Positions 8,335-17,320 are shown, numbered from the stretch's first letter. The stretch: 23,575 nucleotides of DNA from JBIOJM01 sp044450785 (GCA_044450785.1 JBIOJM010000140.1:1-23575), one strand, 5' to 3'. Made by a program: numbers and translations. Notes: a model not told the origin generated them from the letters alone.

Positions 8335-9308
8335 CAACGATCCCTTTCCAAAAGAGCCAGCGCCAGGTCTCTCAGGCGTTGGCCGCGTGGACCGAGCGGC
8401 TCAAGCTCCGCCACGGCCTCGTCAGCCAACTGCCGGGCGCGGCGGCGGCTGCCGTCGACACCCAAAAACCTGGGGTACGTCCATTTGCCCAGCTCGGAAT
8501 CCTTACCGACGCGCTTGCCAAGCTTGCCCTCGTCGCCCTGGACGTCGAGCAGGTCGTCGACGATCTGGAACGCCAATCCCACGGCTTTGCCGTAACGGTC
8601 CAGCGCATCGATGCAAGATTCTGGGGCCCCGGCGATCACGGCGCCCATGCGGAGCGGGGCGCGGAGGAGTGCCCCGGTCTTGCGACGGTGGATGGCCTCG
8701 AGCGCTGCGAGAGTTCCCGTCGTCTCGACCGCCGGGGCGCCGTGCCGTCCGTGGATCTGCAGCTCGGTTCGCCCCTCGGCCTGGAGGTCGGCCATCTGGC
8801 CGGCCACCATGCCCGATGGGCCGGCTGCCTCGGCCAGGATCGCCACGCACCGCAGCGCGACCGCCCCAGGCCTGACCTCGCGCGCCACTACCTCGAACGC
8901 CAGCGTCAAGAGGCCGTCCCCCGCCAGGATCGCCGTAGCCTCGTCGAACGCCCGGTGGCAGGTCGATCGACCGCGCCGCAAGTCATCATCGTCCATCGCT
9001 GGAAGATCATCGTGGATCAGCGAATATGTGTGCACCATCTCCAGCGCACAAGCAGCCGGCAACGCCGCTTCGCCGTTGCCGCCGCACGCCTCGGCCGCCA
9101 TCAGGCAAAGCACCGGACGGAGCCGCTTGCCTCCCCCCAGCGCGCTATAACGCATCGCCAGAGCGAGCCGCGCCGGACACGCCGCGCCCGGAGCTGTGTC
9201 AACCGCCGGCAGGTAGTCCCTCAATGCCTCCTCGACGCGTCGCAACGCCCGGTCCAGATATTCGCCAAGCGCTGACACCTCGATCGATGTCGTAGGAGAA
9301 CTCGTCAT
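8334..9308 (-). CDS. ispA: short-chain polyprenyl diphosphate synthase (farnesyl/geranylgeranyl type)
   Basis: 324 residues. It elongates DMAPP/GPP with IPP. GGGKRLRPVL (58-67) binds IPP. The first Asp-rich motif is DDLPAMD at 100-106 within SLIHDDLPAMDDDDLRRG, the arrangement seen in E. coli IspA. The second is DDLLD at 251-255, preceded by FQIV. The last helix shows KTGALLRAP. The motif context favours C15 product, but C20 cannot be excluded, and planctomycetes need longer prenyls for hopanoids and quinones. It is coupled to dxs, the upstream pathway enzyme, which supports the assignment. The 291-base gap before it (9309-9599) holds no gene and may carry a separate promoter. Confidence 0.93.
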   Translation of the reverse strand: MTSSPTTSIEVSALGEYLDRALRRVEEALRDYLPAVDTAPGAACPARLALAMRYSALGGGKRLRPVLCLMAAEACGGNGEAALPAACALEMVHTYSLIHDDLPAMDDDDLRRGRSTCHRAFDEATAILAGDGLLTLAFEVVAREVRPGAVALRCVAILAEAAGPSGMVAGQMADLQAEGRTELQIHGRHGAPAVETTGTLAALEAIHRRKTGALLRAPLRMGAVIAGAPESCIDALDRYGKAVGLAFQIVDDLLDVQGDEGKLGKRVGKDSELGKWTYPRFLGVDGSRRRARQLADEAVAELEPLGPRGQRLRDLALALLERDR

Positions 9309-9599
9309 GTTTCAATCCGCTCCCGGCGCAGCGGCAGGGAGAAACCGCCCGATCCGAAACCAGCGAACCAATGGCCACGCACCCCCGGCTCGGCGACGCA
9401 CGCTGATCGGGTCTTCCATCCCCGGGCCACACAGGACGCCATGCTATTGTTGACATTCGTGCCGCGAAAGTCTACAGAAGACCGACGAAAACTTTGTGGG
9501 ACAAAGTCGATGGGTGGCCGCTGGCGGGCGCACTACCGACGGCTGAGATCCGTTCCTCTTAGGCTTACAGGGGCGAGATGCCCGTGCCTGCCAGCCTGT

Positions 9600-9995
9600 T
9601 CAAAACGGCGGATCGTACGCTTCGTTGGGGTTGTTCTGGGAAATCGCTCGATTTTTTGCGGGAGACGGTCGCTCTGGGGTCCTCCGATTCGGGTCGTTCA
9701 CGATGGGGGTCGTGCTGGTGGACCCGGTCGAGCCGCCCTCACGCGCGATCGTTGCGGTGGTATCGAACGGGACGGTGAGGGGGTTGCCCTGGTCGTCGAC
9801 CCCGGTCAAGAGCGCTACCGATTGCTCGGCCTGATCGAGGAGGCGGTGACAGAGGATCAGAAGCCGGAACCCTTTCTCGTACTTGGCCAGCGCGGTCGTC
9901 AGCTCCGGCTCGCCGCGCTCCAGGCTCGCGATGATCCGTTCGAGTTGAGTCAGGGCTTGCTCGAAACTCGGTTCTGGTTCGGGTTGGTCAAGCAT
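9600..9995 (-). CDS. xseB: exodeoxyribonuclease VII small subunit
   Basis: 131 residues. The first 65 match XseB: SFEQALTQLERIIASLERGE then a helical stretch ending in the CHRLLDQAEQ region. The small subunit binds the helical part of XseA to form the ssDNA-degrading exonuclease VII. The remaining half (from about residue 66) is a Thr/Ser/Pro-rich tail without predicted structure, making the protein clearly longer than the ~80-residue enterobacterial form. It follows xseA after a 59-base gap. No strong Shine-Dalgarno is visible. Confidence 0.9.
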   Translation of the reverse strand: MLDQPEPEPSFEQALTQLERIIASLERGEPELTTALAKYEKGFRLLILCHRLLDQAEQSVALLTGVDDQGNPLTVPFDTTATIAREGGSTGSTSTTPIVNDPNRRTPERPSPAKNRAISQNNPNEAYDPPF

Positions 9996-10054
9996 GGGCT
10001 GATCTCGTCAGAAAATGACGGCTTCTCGGTGGACTGCAATTAAACGGTTGAGGA

Positions 10055-11218
10055 TCAGACAACGCGACTGGCGATGATTCCCGAGGAAAGGCGGGTTTGG
10101 ATGAGGTCGCCCGGCTCGACGTCGTGGCTGGCGCGGACCAGGGATCTACCATCGGCGAGGAAAGTCAGGCTATAGCCGCGAGCGAGCACGGCCAAGGGGC
10201 TGAGGGCCTCGAGGCTCGCAGAAAGCCGGGCCGCGCGGTGCCGCCGGTTGAGGAGGTCTTGATCGAGCGCCTGGCGGGCGCGCTGGGCCAGTTGATCGAG
10301 GTGGGCACGGGCATTGCGGAGCTGGGTCAGGCCGGCCAGGCGCAACCGCTCGGCGAGGTAGTCCAGGTGCAGGGCAACTTCGCGCGCATCGGGCACACAG
10401 AATTCACCAGCCTCGCTGGGGGTCAGGGCACGCTTGTCAGCGGCGAGATCGGCGAGGGTCACATCGATCTCGTGGCCCACGGCCGAGACGACCGGCAGCC
10501 GCGACGAGGCGATGGCGCGCACCACGGCCTCTTCGTTGAATGTCCAGAGGTCTTCCAGGCTGCCTCCACCGCGGGCGATGACGATGACGTCGGCCCAGGC
10601 GACCTGGTTGGCCAGCTCGATTGCAGCCACAACTTCGTGGTCCGCGCCGGCTCCCTGGACCCGGGTCGGGGCGATCAGGACATCAGCGCATCGCCACCGG
10701 CGGCCGGTGACTTGCAGCAGGTCGCGTACCGCCGCGCTGGTTGGGCTGGTGACGATCACGATCCGCCGCGGATAGCAGGGCAAGGGCCGCTTCCGCGACC
10801 GGTCGAACAGCCCTTCCAGCGCCAATCGGGCGTAGCTCTGACGAAAGGCCAGCTCGAGGGCTCCGATCCCCTCGGGCTCGATCTGGCGGACCAGAATCTG
10901 ATAGTCGCCCCTCGGTGGGTAGACCGTCAAGCGTCCCAGTGACCGCACGGCCAGCCCATCGGTCAGGTCGAAGGCGAGTCGCTGCGCGTCGGTTTTCCAC
11001 ATCACGGCGCGGATCGACGCCGAGTCGTCCTTGAGCGTGAAGTAGATGTGGCCCGACCTTGGGCGCGCGACGTTTGATACCTCGCCACGCAGGGCCACCT
11101 CGCCGAAGTCGGCCTCCAGGCTTCGCTTGATCCGCTCCGTCAACTCGGTGACCGACACGAAGACGGGGCCGAAAAGATCGTCCGCTTCGGTGTGACTGGA
11201 CCAGGGGATGCTTGGCAT
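10055..11218 (-). CDS. xseA: exodeoxyribonuclease VII large subunit
   Basis: 387 residues, shorter than E. coli XseA (456). An N-terminal OB-fold (VSVTELTERIKRSLE, GEVSN, GHIYFTLKDD) binds ssDNA. The central catalytic domain shows IVIVTSPTSAAVRDLL, ARGGGSLEDLWTFNEE and SAVGHEIDVTLADLAADKRA, all family hallmarks. The C-terminal coiled-coil part, where XseB subunits dock, is shortened but retains the closing RGYSL motif. It is the first gene of the minus-strand housekeeping block. The 209 bases up to the next plus-strand gene must hold both divergent promoters; none is convincing by eye. Confidence 0.94.
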   Translation of the reverse strand: MPSIPWSSHTEADDLFGPVFVSVTELTERIKRSLEADFGEVALRGEVSNVARPRSGHIYFTLKDDSASIRAVMWKTDAQRLAFDLTDGLAVRSLGRLTVYPPRGDYQILVRQIEPEGIGALELAFRQSYARLALEGLFDRSRKRPLPCYPRRIVIVTSPTSAAVRDLLQVTGRRWRCADVLIAPTRVQGAGADHEVVAAIELANQVAWADVIVIARGGGSLEDLWTFNEEAVVRAIASSRLPVVSAVGHEIDVTLADLAADKRALTPSEAGEFCVPDAREVALHLDYLAERLRLAGLTQLRNARAHLDQLAQRARQALDQDLLNRRHRAARLSASLEALSPLAVLARGYSLTFLADGRSLVRASHDVEPGDLIQTRLSSGIIASRVV

Positions 11219-11417
11219 GAGCGAAGGCCGGGTAAGGGGTTTTCTTGGTGCTGGCGTCTCTCATACAAGGCCGCGGTTGGGAACTGGGATCTTCCCGCAA
11301 TCTCGGGCGGCGAGCAAGATACAACAGGAGTGTGTTGGTTCGATCGATCGGGTTTCGCCACGTCCATCCCCGGACTCGCGACGCCGGTTTCCGAGCAAGT
11401 GGTGTGCTGTCCGCTCC

Positions 11418-11422
11418 GGAGG
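11418..11422 (+). promoter_or_regulatory. Shine-Dalgarno GGAGG deciding a TTG start
   Basis: GGAGG lies five bases before TTG 11428. No in-frame ATG is near, and the upstream in-frame codons encode a non-conserved-looking Arg-rich stretch, so this site decides the start of the downstream gene. Confidence 0.6.
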
Positions 11423-11427
11423 CTCTC

Positions 11428-13302
11428 TTGGAACCGAACGCCTCGAAGGGTTCATGGCTGCGGCCAAGGCTGTGGCGTTCGGCCTGGCTGTTCACGCTGG
11501 TGATGATGGGTGTGTTTGGGTACACCGCGTTTGAGCTCGTGCCGCCCTGGCTCGGGTTCTTCCTGGGTGCCGATAGACGTCCGCTCCGGCGGGAGGCAGC
11601 CCTGGCCTTTGTGAATGGGCTGCTGGTGGCGTACGTCGTGGCCTTGATCGCAGCGGTCATGGGCACGGCGGTCCTGGTTTACTTGTGGCTACAGTCACGG
11701 TCGCGGGGTGCGGCGGTGCCGGCGAGCTACTCCTTGCAGGCGAGGCAGTTGCTGCTTTGCGTCTCGGTCCTGCTCAGCCTCCTGGCCCTGGAGGCAGGCG
11801 CCGCGGCCTGGCGGTCATGGCTGCATCAGAGCCCCCGGCTTCCGGATGTTGGTTCACCGGCGAAAGCGGCCAGCGAAGGCGCGAGCGCCTTCCTCCCCAC
11901 CAGCGCGGGGCCGAGCCTCTTGAGCCAATTCGCGACTCAAGAGAAAGGCCCAACCGTCGAGGTCGATCCGCTGCGGATCCTGGTCATCGGCGAGTCGAGC
12001 GGCCGGGGCGAGCCCTACCATCCCTGGTTGTCAGTCGGCCAGATCGTCGCCTGGCGACTGGAGCAAGTCTTCCCCGGACGGCCGATCCAGGTCGATATCT
12101 GGGCCGTCGGTGGGGCAATCCTTGAGATGATGCACAACAAGCTTGCCGGTTTGACGTATCGTCCGGATTCACTGATCGTATATGTCGGTCACAATGAGTT
12201 CCAAAGCCGGTTTGGCTGGGTCCGCGACGTGGACTATTACCTTGACGAGGACCGAGTACAGCTTTTGCCTGTGCCCCATTTCTTCGTGATGAGGTCTCTG
12301 CCGCGGTTTTCGCCTCTGTGCCAGTTGGTGCTGGAGACCCGGGAACGGCAACGAATTGACATGATGCCGCCGCGCGAGTTCGCGCGCGAGCTCGTAGACC
12401 GGCCCCTTTGCACGGCGGCGGAATCCACCGCGATCGTCGCCGATTTTCGGCGGCGGTTGGATGCAATCGCCGGCTACTGCGAGACGATGGGGACCCTCCC
12501 GATCTTCATCATCCCGCCATCGAACGATGGAGGTTACGACCCCAGCCGCTCGATCCTGGCTCCCGAAACACCCCGGAGTGAGCGGGTTGCGTTCGCCCGG
12601 GCCGTCGCGCGGGCACGTGCTCTCGAGGGGAAAGACCGCGCCCTAGCGGTTCGGATCGATCGCGAGCTGGTCGAGCGCCATCCCGAGTTTGCCGAAACGC
12701 ACTATCGCCTGGCTCGGCTCCTGGAGCAGACCGGGTCTTGGGAGGAGGCTCGGTATCACTACGTCCAGTCCCGCGAGCGCGATGCCATGCCGGTACGCTG
12801 CCCCGAGCCACTTCGCCAGGTGTACCGCGAAGTGGCGGCCCGGCACCCGGCTGTGCTGCTGGTCGATGGGCCTAGGGTGCTCGAGGCCAAGAGCGCGCAC
12901 GGAATCCTTGACTACAACTTCTTTCACGACGCGCAGCATCCAAACCTTGACGGCTACGTCGCGCTGGCCGAGGATGTCATCAACCAACTGGGCGCGCGCC
13001 GTGCTCTCGGCTGGTCGGCGGCGACACCGGTCCCTGTTGTCGATGTCAAGGCCAGCGTCCGCCACTTCGGCATCGACGCGGCGCGCTGGACGGAGATCTG
13101 CCGGCGGGAAGTCTGGTTTTTCGGAGCCTCCGCGTCCTTCCGCTTCGACCCCAAGTTCCGGAAGGAACGTGCGGCGGCCTACCAGCGGGCCGCCGCGGCG
13201 CTCCAGGAGGGCTGGACCTCCGCCGAGGCCGGAATCCCGGGTTGGGTCTTGCCACCCAAACCCGCATCATCTCACCACATCCCTCCGGGTCAGAGTCGGT
13301 AG
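11428..13302 (+). CDS. membrane-anchored SGNH-fold protein with TPR insert
   Basis: 624 residues from TTG. Three hydrophobic helices occupy about 18-46, 57-88 and 104-127, anchoring a presumably periplasmic domain. This is an SGNH/GDSL fold: GESS at 188-191 supplies the nucleophile Ser (GES replacing GDS), GHNE at 254-257 supplies the oxyanion Asn, and DAQHPN at 501-506 supplies the Asp-His pair. A TPR-like segment (about 405-450, ETHYRLARLLEQTGSWEEA) sits between the third and last blocks. All triad residues are present, so it should be active as an esterase or O-acyl transferase. The acceptor is unknown. The frame is open upstream to a TTG at 11245, but GGAGG favours 11428. It converges on the acyltransferase operon. 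Confidence 0.8.
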   Translation: MEPNASKGSWLRPRLWRSAWLFTLVMMGVFGYTAFELVPPWLGFFLGADRRPLRREAALAFVNGLLVAYVVALIAAVMGTAVLVYLWLQSRSRGAAVPASYSLQARQLLLCVSVLLSLLALEAGAAAWRSWLHQSPRLPDVGSPAKAASEGASAFLPTSAGPSLLSQFATQEKGPTVEVDPLRILVIGESSGRGEPYHPWLSVGQIVAWRLEQVFPGRPIQVDIWAVGGAILEMMHNKLAGLTYRPDSLIVYVGHNEFQSRFGWVRDVDYYLDEDRVQLLPVPHFFVMRSLPRFSPLCQLVLETRERQRIDMMPPREFARELVDRPLCTAAESTAIVADFRRRLDAIAGYCETMGTLPIFIIPPSNDGGYDPSRSILAPETPRSERVAFARAVARARALEGKDRALAVRIDRELVERHPEFAETHYRLARLLEQTGSWEEARYHYVQSRERDAMPVRCPEPLRQVYREVAARHPAVLLVDGPRVLEAKSAHGILDYNFFHDAQHPNLDGYVALAEDVINQLGARRALGWSAATPVPVVDVKASVRHFGIDAARWTEICRREVWFFGASASFRFDPKFRKERAAAYQRAAAALQEGWTSAEAGIPGWVLPPKPASSHHIPPGQSR

Positions 13303-13328
13303 CAGGCGGTATCCTCTTATCGCCTGCT
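13301..13328. terminator. bidirectional hairpin covering both stop codons
   Basis: AGCAGGCGGTA (13301-13311) pairs with TATCGCCTGCT (13318-13328): 11 bp including one G-T, with a 6-nt loop. The plus-strand stop (13300-13302) and the minus-strand stop (13317-13319) both lie in it. A pyrimidine-rich run follows on the plus strand. It probably separates two convergent transcripts. Confidence 0.65.
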
Positions 13329-14324
13329 GGCTGCTTTCCTTTTCTTCCGGGGCTGTTGCGAAGGGGACGGGGGCGATTCGTAGCAGGGCCAGGCCAGGTA
13401 GGCGACGGCCTCGGCCGGGCAGGTCGCGATTCGGGCTTCAAGCTGCTTGAGGTAATCGGCGGCGGCGGTTTCTTCCTCGCCTGGCCTCAAGTGGCCGATT
13501 GCTTCGATCTCCAGTGCGAATCGGCCGCTGGGCACGTGGGTGCAGAACACGAGGAAGACGGGGGCGCCGGTGAGGACGGCCAGCTCAGTCCAGATCGCCA
13601 GGAGGCGCTGATGGCGGCCCAACAGCCGTCCGGCGCAAGTATTGGGGCCGGACCAGGGGATGTCGCCGTTCAGGTAGATCGCCAGGCCGTCGCGCAGCGC
13701 AGCCCGGGCTTGGAGCACGCGTTCAACGGCCACCGCCGGCGACAAGTCACGGCGCAGGAACATTTTGTCCTGCGGGTGCGGACCGCCTGCGTCGAACCGG
13801 CGATTGAGCTCGCGCGAGACGTGCCGTGGACGTTGTACCAGCAACCGGAGCGGAACGTCGCGGCGAAACAGCCAGTGAACCCCCGCGATGTGTGCTCCCA
13901 AGTGGCTGCCAACCAGGATCGCGCCTCGGCCTTCGGCCAAGGTGGCACGGAGGCGTTCGTAGCCGCGAACGTCAAAACGGCTCAGAACGGCTTCGGCGGG
14001 CTGGCGGTCGAGCGGGTAGTCGCGCGCGAGGAAGCGCGCCGTGTTTGCCGCCAACGCGGGCCAGGTCGTCTGGATCAACCAGTCCGCGTCGAGTGCGGCA
14101 CTGGCCCGCGCCAGCGCCGCGCGGAGTCGCCGCCGGCGCCGCGGTCGCACCGCCATCGCCAGCCGGCCCAAGAGGCCGAGGATCACGTCACCGCGTGCCG
14201 GCCCCAGCCGGCGCAGGGTGGGCAGGAGAAGGTGGTAGAACACGAATTTCCAGCTCAGGACGCGGCGCAGCCTTCGCGTACTGAGCGAGAACGGTCGCAT
14301 CTTCCGCGTGCCTCGTCGCCTCAC
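13317..14324 (-). CDS. LpxL/HtrB-like lysophospholipid acyltransferase family protein
   Basis: 335 residues. The basic N-terminus with a hydrophobic stretch (about 26-60) suggests inner-membrane association. Core motifs GRGAILVGSHLGAHIAG (132-148), KMFLRRD (187-193), LNGDIPW (218-224) and TGAPVFLVFCTHVPSGRF (252-269) place it with LPLAT enzymes that acylate lipid A or lyso-lipids. In the expected HX4(D/E) motif, His141 is followed five residues later by Ile146 instead of an acidic residue, so catalysis may differ or be lost. The GTG start at 14324 overlaps the ligase stop as GTGA, and AAGGA lies upstream; an internal ATG exists at 14300. Last gene of the five-gene unit. Confidence 0.78.
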   Translation of the reverse strand: MRRRGTRKMRPFSLSTRRLRRVLSWKFVFYHLLLPTLRRLGPARGDVILGLLGRLAMAVRPRRRRRLRAALARASAALDADWLIQTTWPALAANTARFLARDYPLDRQPAEAVLSRFDVRGYERLRATLAEGRGAILVGSHLGAHIAGVHWLFRRDVPLRLLVQRPRHVSRELNRRFDAGGPHPQDKMFLRRDLSPAVAVERVLQARAALRDGLAIYLNGDIPWSGPNTCAGRLLGRHQRLLAIWTELAVLTGAPVFLVFCTHVPSGRFALEIEAIGHLRPGEEETAAADYLKQLEARIATCPAEAVAYLAWPCYESPPSPSQQPRKKRKAASRR

Positions 14325-15955
14325 GAGCGTGGTCCTTGTTCGGCGGCCAATGAATTCAAACGCTGATAGTCGATTTTATGGGTCGAGGTTGCCGGCAGGT
14401 TGTCCAGGAACGTGATCGTGTCGGGGATCATGTAGTGGGGCAGGTAGTGCGTGCAATGCCGCTTCATGGCGATGATCGACTTCTTGTGGTTTGGCTTGAG
14501 CGCGATGAACGCCGAGATGGAGATCTCCATCTCGTTCGCCCGGGCCACGACCCCGGCGCGGTCAACGCCGTCATGGCGATAAAGAGCCGACTCGATCTCA
14601 CCGAGCTCGATCCGGTAACCGCGCTTCTTGACCATCCGGTCACGACGGCCGTGGAAATGGAAGTAGCCGGCACCGTCGTTGCGGACGAGGTCGCCGGTGC
14701 GGTACCAACGGATGTCGCCATCGACGAAGAACGCCGAGGCGGTCAGCTCAGGCTGGCCGAGATAGCCGCGCATCACGCCGGGGCCGGCGATGATCAGCTC
14801 GCCGAGCACCCCGGGTGGTACGTCCCAGCCGTGCTCGTCGACGACTCGGGCGCATAGCGGCGGACAGACCGGCCCGATCGGGTACGGAACGGTCCGATCG
14901 GCGGGAATGGTCGGAGGAATCGAATAGGCGGTGCAGACGTTGGTCTCGGTCGGCCCATAGAGGTTCCACATCGCGGTCCGGGGCCAAAGCGTGCGCAGTC
15001 GCCGCAGCGCAGCAATTGGAAAGACCTCGCCAGCGAATAGGACCAGCCGGGGCGCGGGGAAGCCCGGACGGTCCAGCTCGCCGAGTTGGGTCAAGAGCGC
15101 CAGGATCGTCGGTGCTGAGTACCAGACGCTGATCCGCCGCCTGGCGATGAAGTCGGCGAGTCGAGCCGGGTCTTTGCCCAGGCTTTCACCGATCAGTACC
15201 AAGGTCACTGCGTTTCGGCAGGAAGCGAAGAGGTCGAACACCGAAAGGTCGAAGTGGAAGGGTGCGTGCGAGGCGAAGCGATCGTCGTCGCTCCAGCGGC
15301 CCAGTGCGTGCCGGCTCCAGTCCAGGAATGTGAAGGCGTTGGCGTGCGAGAGCATCACTCCCTTGGGTTGGCCGGTTGAGCCCGAGGTAAAGAGCACATA
15401 CGCGAGGTCGTCCGCGCCGCGGGTTGGCCAAAGGGGCAACGGCGCGTCGTCCGCCATGACCTCGGCCCAGGACGCATCGGCGGTCGAGATCGGGATCGAA
15501 GATCCGGCCGCGGCCGTGGAGAGAGGCGCCGGTCCGGCGGCGGTCGCGGGATTGCCATCGACGGCGATCAAGCGGGGCAGGGGACCGTTGCCGGCCCACG
15601 CCGCGCGGAGAGCCGGCCGCAGCTCGGCGGCGACGACGGCCGCCTTGACGCCGCTGGATCCCAGAATACTGGCGGCGCGAACGGGCGGTCCCGTGGGGTC
15701 GACCGGCACATAGGACGCGCCCGTGCGCAGAATGCCGTGAATCGCAGTTACAGCCTCCAGGCTCTTCGGCAACCACACACCCACCCGATCGCCCCGGCCG
15801 ACGCCCCACCGCGCCAGCCGGGTTGCGAGCCGATCCGCGCCGCGGCCGAGGGCGGCATAGCTGAGCCGGCGGCCGTGCTCGTCTTCCACGGCCGGATGGT
15901 CGGGCCGTCTCGCGACGGCCTCCTCGAGCAATTGGCTTAAGTGGCGTCCATCCAT
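14321..15955 (-). CDS. AMP-forming adenylating ligase, DltA-like
   Basis: 544 residues, one complete adenylation domain and no attached carrier or condensation domain. Motifs in order: FTSGSTGQPKG (189-199, ATP loop), FHFDLSVFDLF (233-243), LYGPTETNV (332-340), YRTGDL (418-423), GRRDRMVKKRGYRIELGEIE (436-455) and the catalytic Lys527 in HKID. The Asp in FDLSVFDLF is the residue that holds the amino group in NRPS domains and in DltA, so an amino acid is the likelier substrate than a fatty acid; this is inference. The activated group would normally go to a phosphopantetheine carrier, but none is encoded nearby. It follows the SGNH pair after 39 bases and overlaps the LPLAT gene by four. Confidence 0.88.
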   Translation of the reverse strand: MDGRHLSQLLEEAVARRPDHPAVEDEHGRRLSYAALGRGADRLATRLARWGVGRGDRVGVWLPKSLEAVTAIHGILRTGASYVPVDPTGPPVRAASILGSSGVKAAVVAAELRPALRAAWAGNGPLPRLIAVDGNPATAAGPAPLSTAAAGSSIPISTADASWAEVMADDAPLPLWPTRGADDLAYVLFTSGSTGQPKGVMLSHANAFTFLDWSRHALGRWSDDDRFASHAPFHFDLSVFDLFASCRNAVTLVLIGESLGKDPARLADFIARRRISVWYSAPTILALLTQLGELDRPGFPAPRLVLFAGEVFPIAALRRLRTLWPRTAMWNLYGPTETNVCTAYSIPPTIPADRTVPYPIGPVCPPLCARVVDEHGWDVPPGVLGELIIAGPGVMRGYLGQPELTASAFFVDGDIRWYRTGDLVRNDGAGYFHFHGRRDRMVKKRGYRIELGEIESALYRHDGVDRAGVVARANEMEISISAFIALKPNHKKSIIAMKRHCTHYLPHYMIPDTITFLDNLPATSTHKIDYQRLNSLAAEQGPRS

Positions 15956-15994
15956 GGGCGTCGAACCGATCCAGCAGTTTTATGAAACTCAGTG

Positions 15995-17320
15995 CTATTG
16001 ATCACGTTCAACAATACTGTTGGGCCTGGAGGCCCTTGCCGCCGGTGAAGGCGAGCTCGGCCTCGGCCCGTCGGGCTTCTCGCAGATACGGCTCGGCTCG
16101 GGAACGATCTTCTGAGCTCGTCGTTCCTGGTCGGTTGTAAAGAGCAGGTGATACAGCTCCTGGTCCCTGACGACCGCGCGGGCGAGCGCCTGGAACAGCC
16201 GGCGGTGGCCCACCGCGTTGGGGTGGTCGTCCGAGGCGGCGATCTCGAGCGTCGCCGGCTTGAATTCGTCGAAGGTATCCGAGAGATCGAAAACGGTCAG
16301 TCCGTAGTGGGACGCGATGGCCTTGAGCCGCGCGACCGGCTCGGCGCGCGCGGACGGGACGTCCGCCTTGCCGACGCGGGGGATGATCACCATGAGAAGC
16401 GGCAGGCCCGCGGTCCGGCATTCCGCCGCGATCGCGCCCAAGGTCGTATCGTATAGACCCCAGTACAAAGGCCGCAGCTTGCTTTTGAGCCCCTTCTTGT
16501 TGATGATCTCCCCATCGGAGTCGATCCGCAGGTCGTCATTGCTGACCTCCGCCGCCGTGGTTACCTCGCGAAGGAAGTCGTACTTCAAATCGACGTTTTT
16601 GCGGAGCATCTCGCAGAGGTGGATCTCCATCAGCCGGGTGTCGAGTGTGGTTGCCGAGTAGATCACCAGGTCAGGATGGAAGGCCAGCACCTTGCGGCGG
16701 AGCGTCTCGAGCCGCTGCATCGGGCTGTAAGCCGCGACGGCGAAGTTCAGCACCTCGAACCGGCGCGCGGGCGAGAGTCCTTTCCGAGCTGCGTGGTTGT
16801 CCAGCCACTCCTGAAGCTGATTGATGTACGTGTCCTGGTATCTCACGCCCCAGCCCATATCCATCGACGAGCCGAGGACGGCGATGCGAAGGATCCCATC
16901 GGGTTTCTCGATCGTGACCGGATCGTCGTGCATGCCGAACGCATTGGTGAGGAACGGCTGGCCGAAGAGGGTTCGCCGGACCATCGGCTTGAGCTCGAAC
17001 TGGAGGAAGTCGTCCTCGAGGTAGTTGACGACGCCGGGTTCCCGAAAGCGTACCCATCCGCTCGGCTTGCCGATCAACCCCAGTGACGGCTCACCGCTCG
17101 GTAGCTCAAAGACGTCGTTCCCTCTGATCAGGCCCTCGTAGTAACCGGCCGCGTGGCGCTCGGCGCGGTTCAAGTCGCGGGAGCGAGCGCTATCGACCAT
17201 GCCGCGGAGCTTCTCCCAATCGGCCGGCCAGGGAATGATGGCCAGGACCAGAAGCACTAGGGATTGCAGCATCCTGATTCGGGTTGTCGCCGCGGGGGCC
17301 GCTTCCGGTCTGGTGGTCAT
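15995..17320 (-). CDS. SGNH-fold exported protein b
   Basis: 441 residues. A hydrophobic N-terminal segment (about 17-32) acts as anchor or signal. The SGNH fold starts near 144: nucleophile block VLGSSMDMGWGV (GSS at 150-152), and a last block SDDHPNAVGH (363-372). The position three before the His is Ser363 rather than the usual Asp, and no Asn is seen in the third block. It is paralogous to the gene before it, sharing GYYE, GWGV, IPRVG/VPRVG and HPNA.GH. The final 45 residues are Pro/Ser/Arg-rich. The ATG overlaps the upstream stop (ATGA), with GGAGG nine bases before it. Likely role: acyl transfer or hydrolysis on an extracytoplasmic glycan or lipid, with the MBOAT protein. Confidence 0.8.
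   Translation of the reverse strand: MTTRPEAAPAATTRIRMLQSLVLLVLAIIPWPADWEKLRGMVDSARSRDLNRAERHAAGYYEGLIRGNDVFELPSGEPSLGLIGKPSGWVRFREPGVVNYLEDDFLQFELKPMVRRTLFGQPFLTNAFGMHDDPVTIEKPDGILRIAVLGSSMDMGWGVRYQDTYINQLQEWLDNHAARKGLSPARRFEVLNFAVAAYSPMQRLETLRRKVLAFHPDLVIYSATTLDTRLMEIHLCEMLRKNVDLKYDFLREVTTAAEVSNDDLRIDSDGEIINKKGLKSKLRPLYWGLYDTTLGAIAAECRTAGLPLLMVIIPRVGKADVPSARAEPVARLKAIASHYGLTVFDLSDTFDEFKPATLEIAASDDHPNAVGHRRLFQALARAVVRDQELYHLLFTTDQERRAQKIVPEPSRICEKPDGPRPSSPSPAARASRPNSIVERDQ

Noticed and set aside
9450..9478. TTGACA with TACAGA 17 bases downstream, plus strand
   Set aside because: Good sigma-70-like spacing but no plus-strand gene follows; likely chance.
9441..10043. 200-codon plus-strand frame opposite xseB
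   Set aside because: The xseB frame is clearly recognisable; the opposite frame is not.
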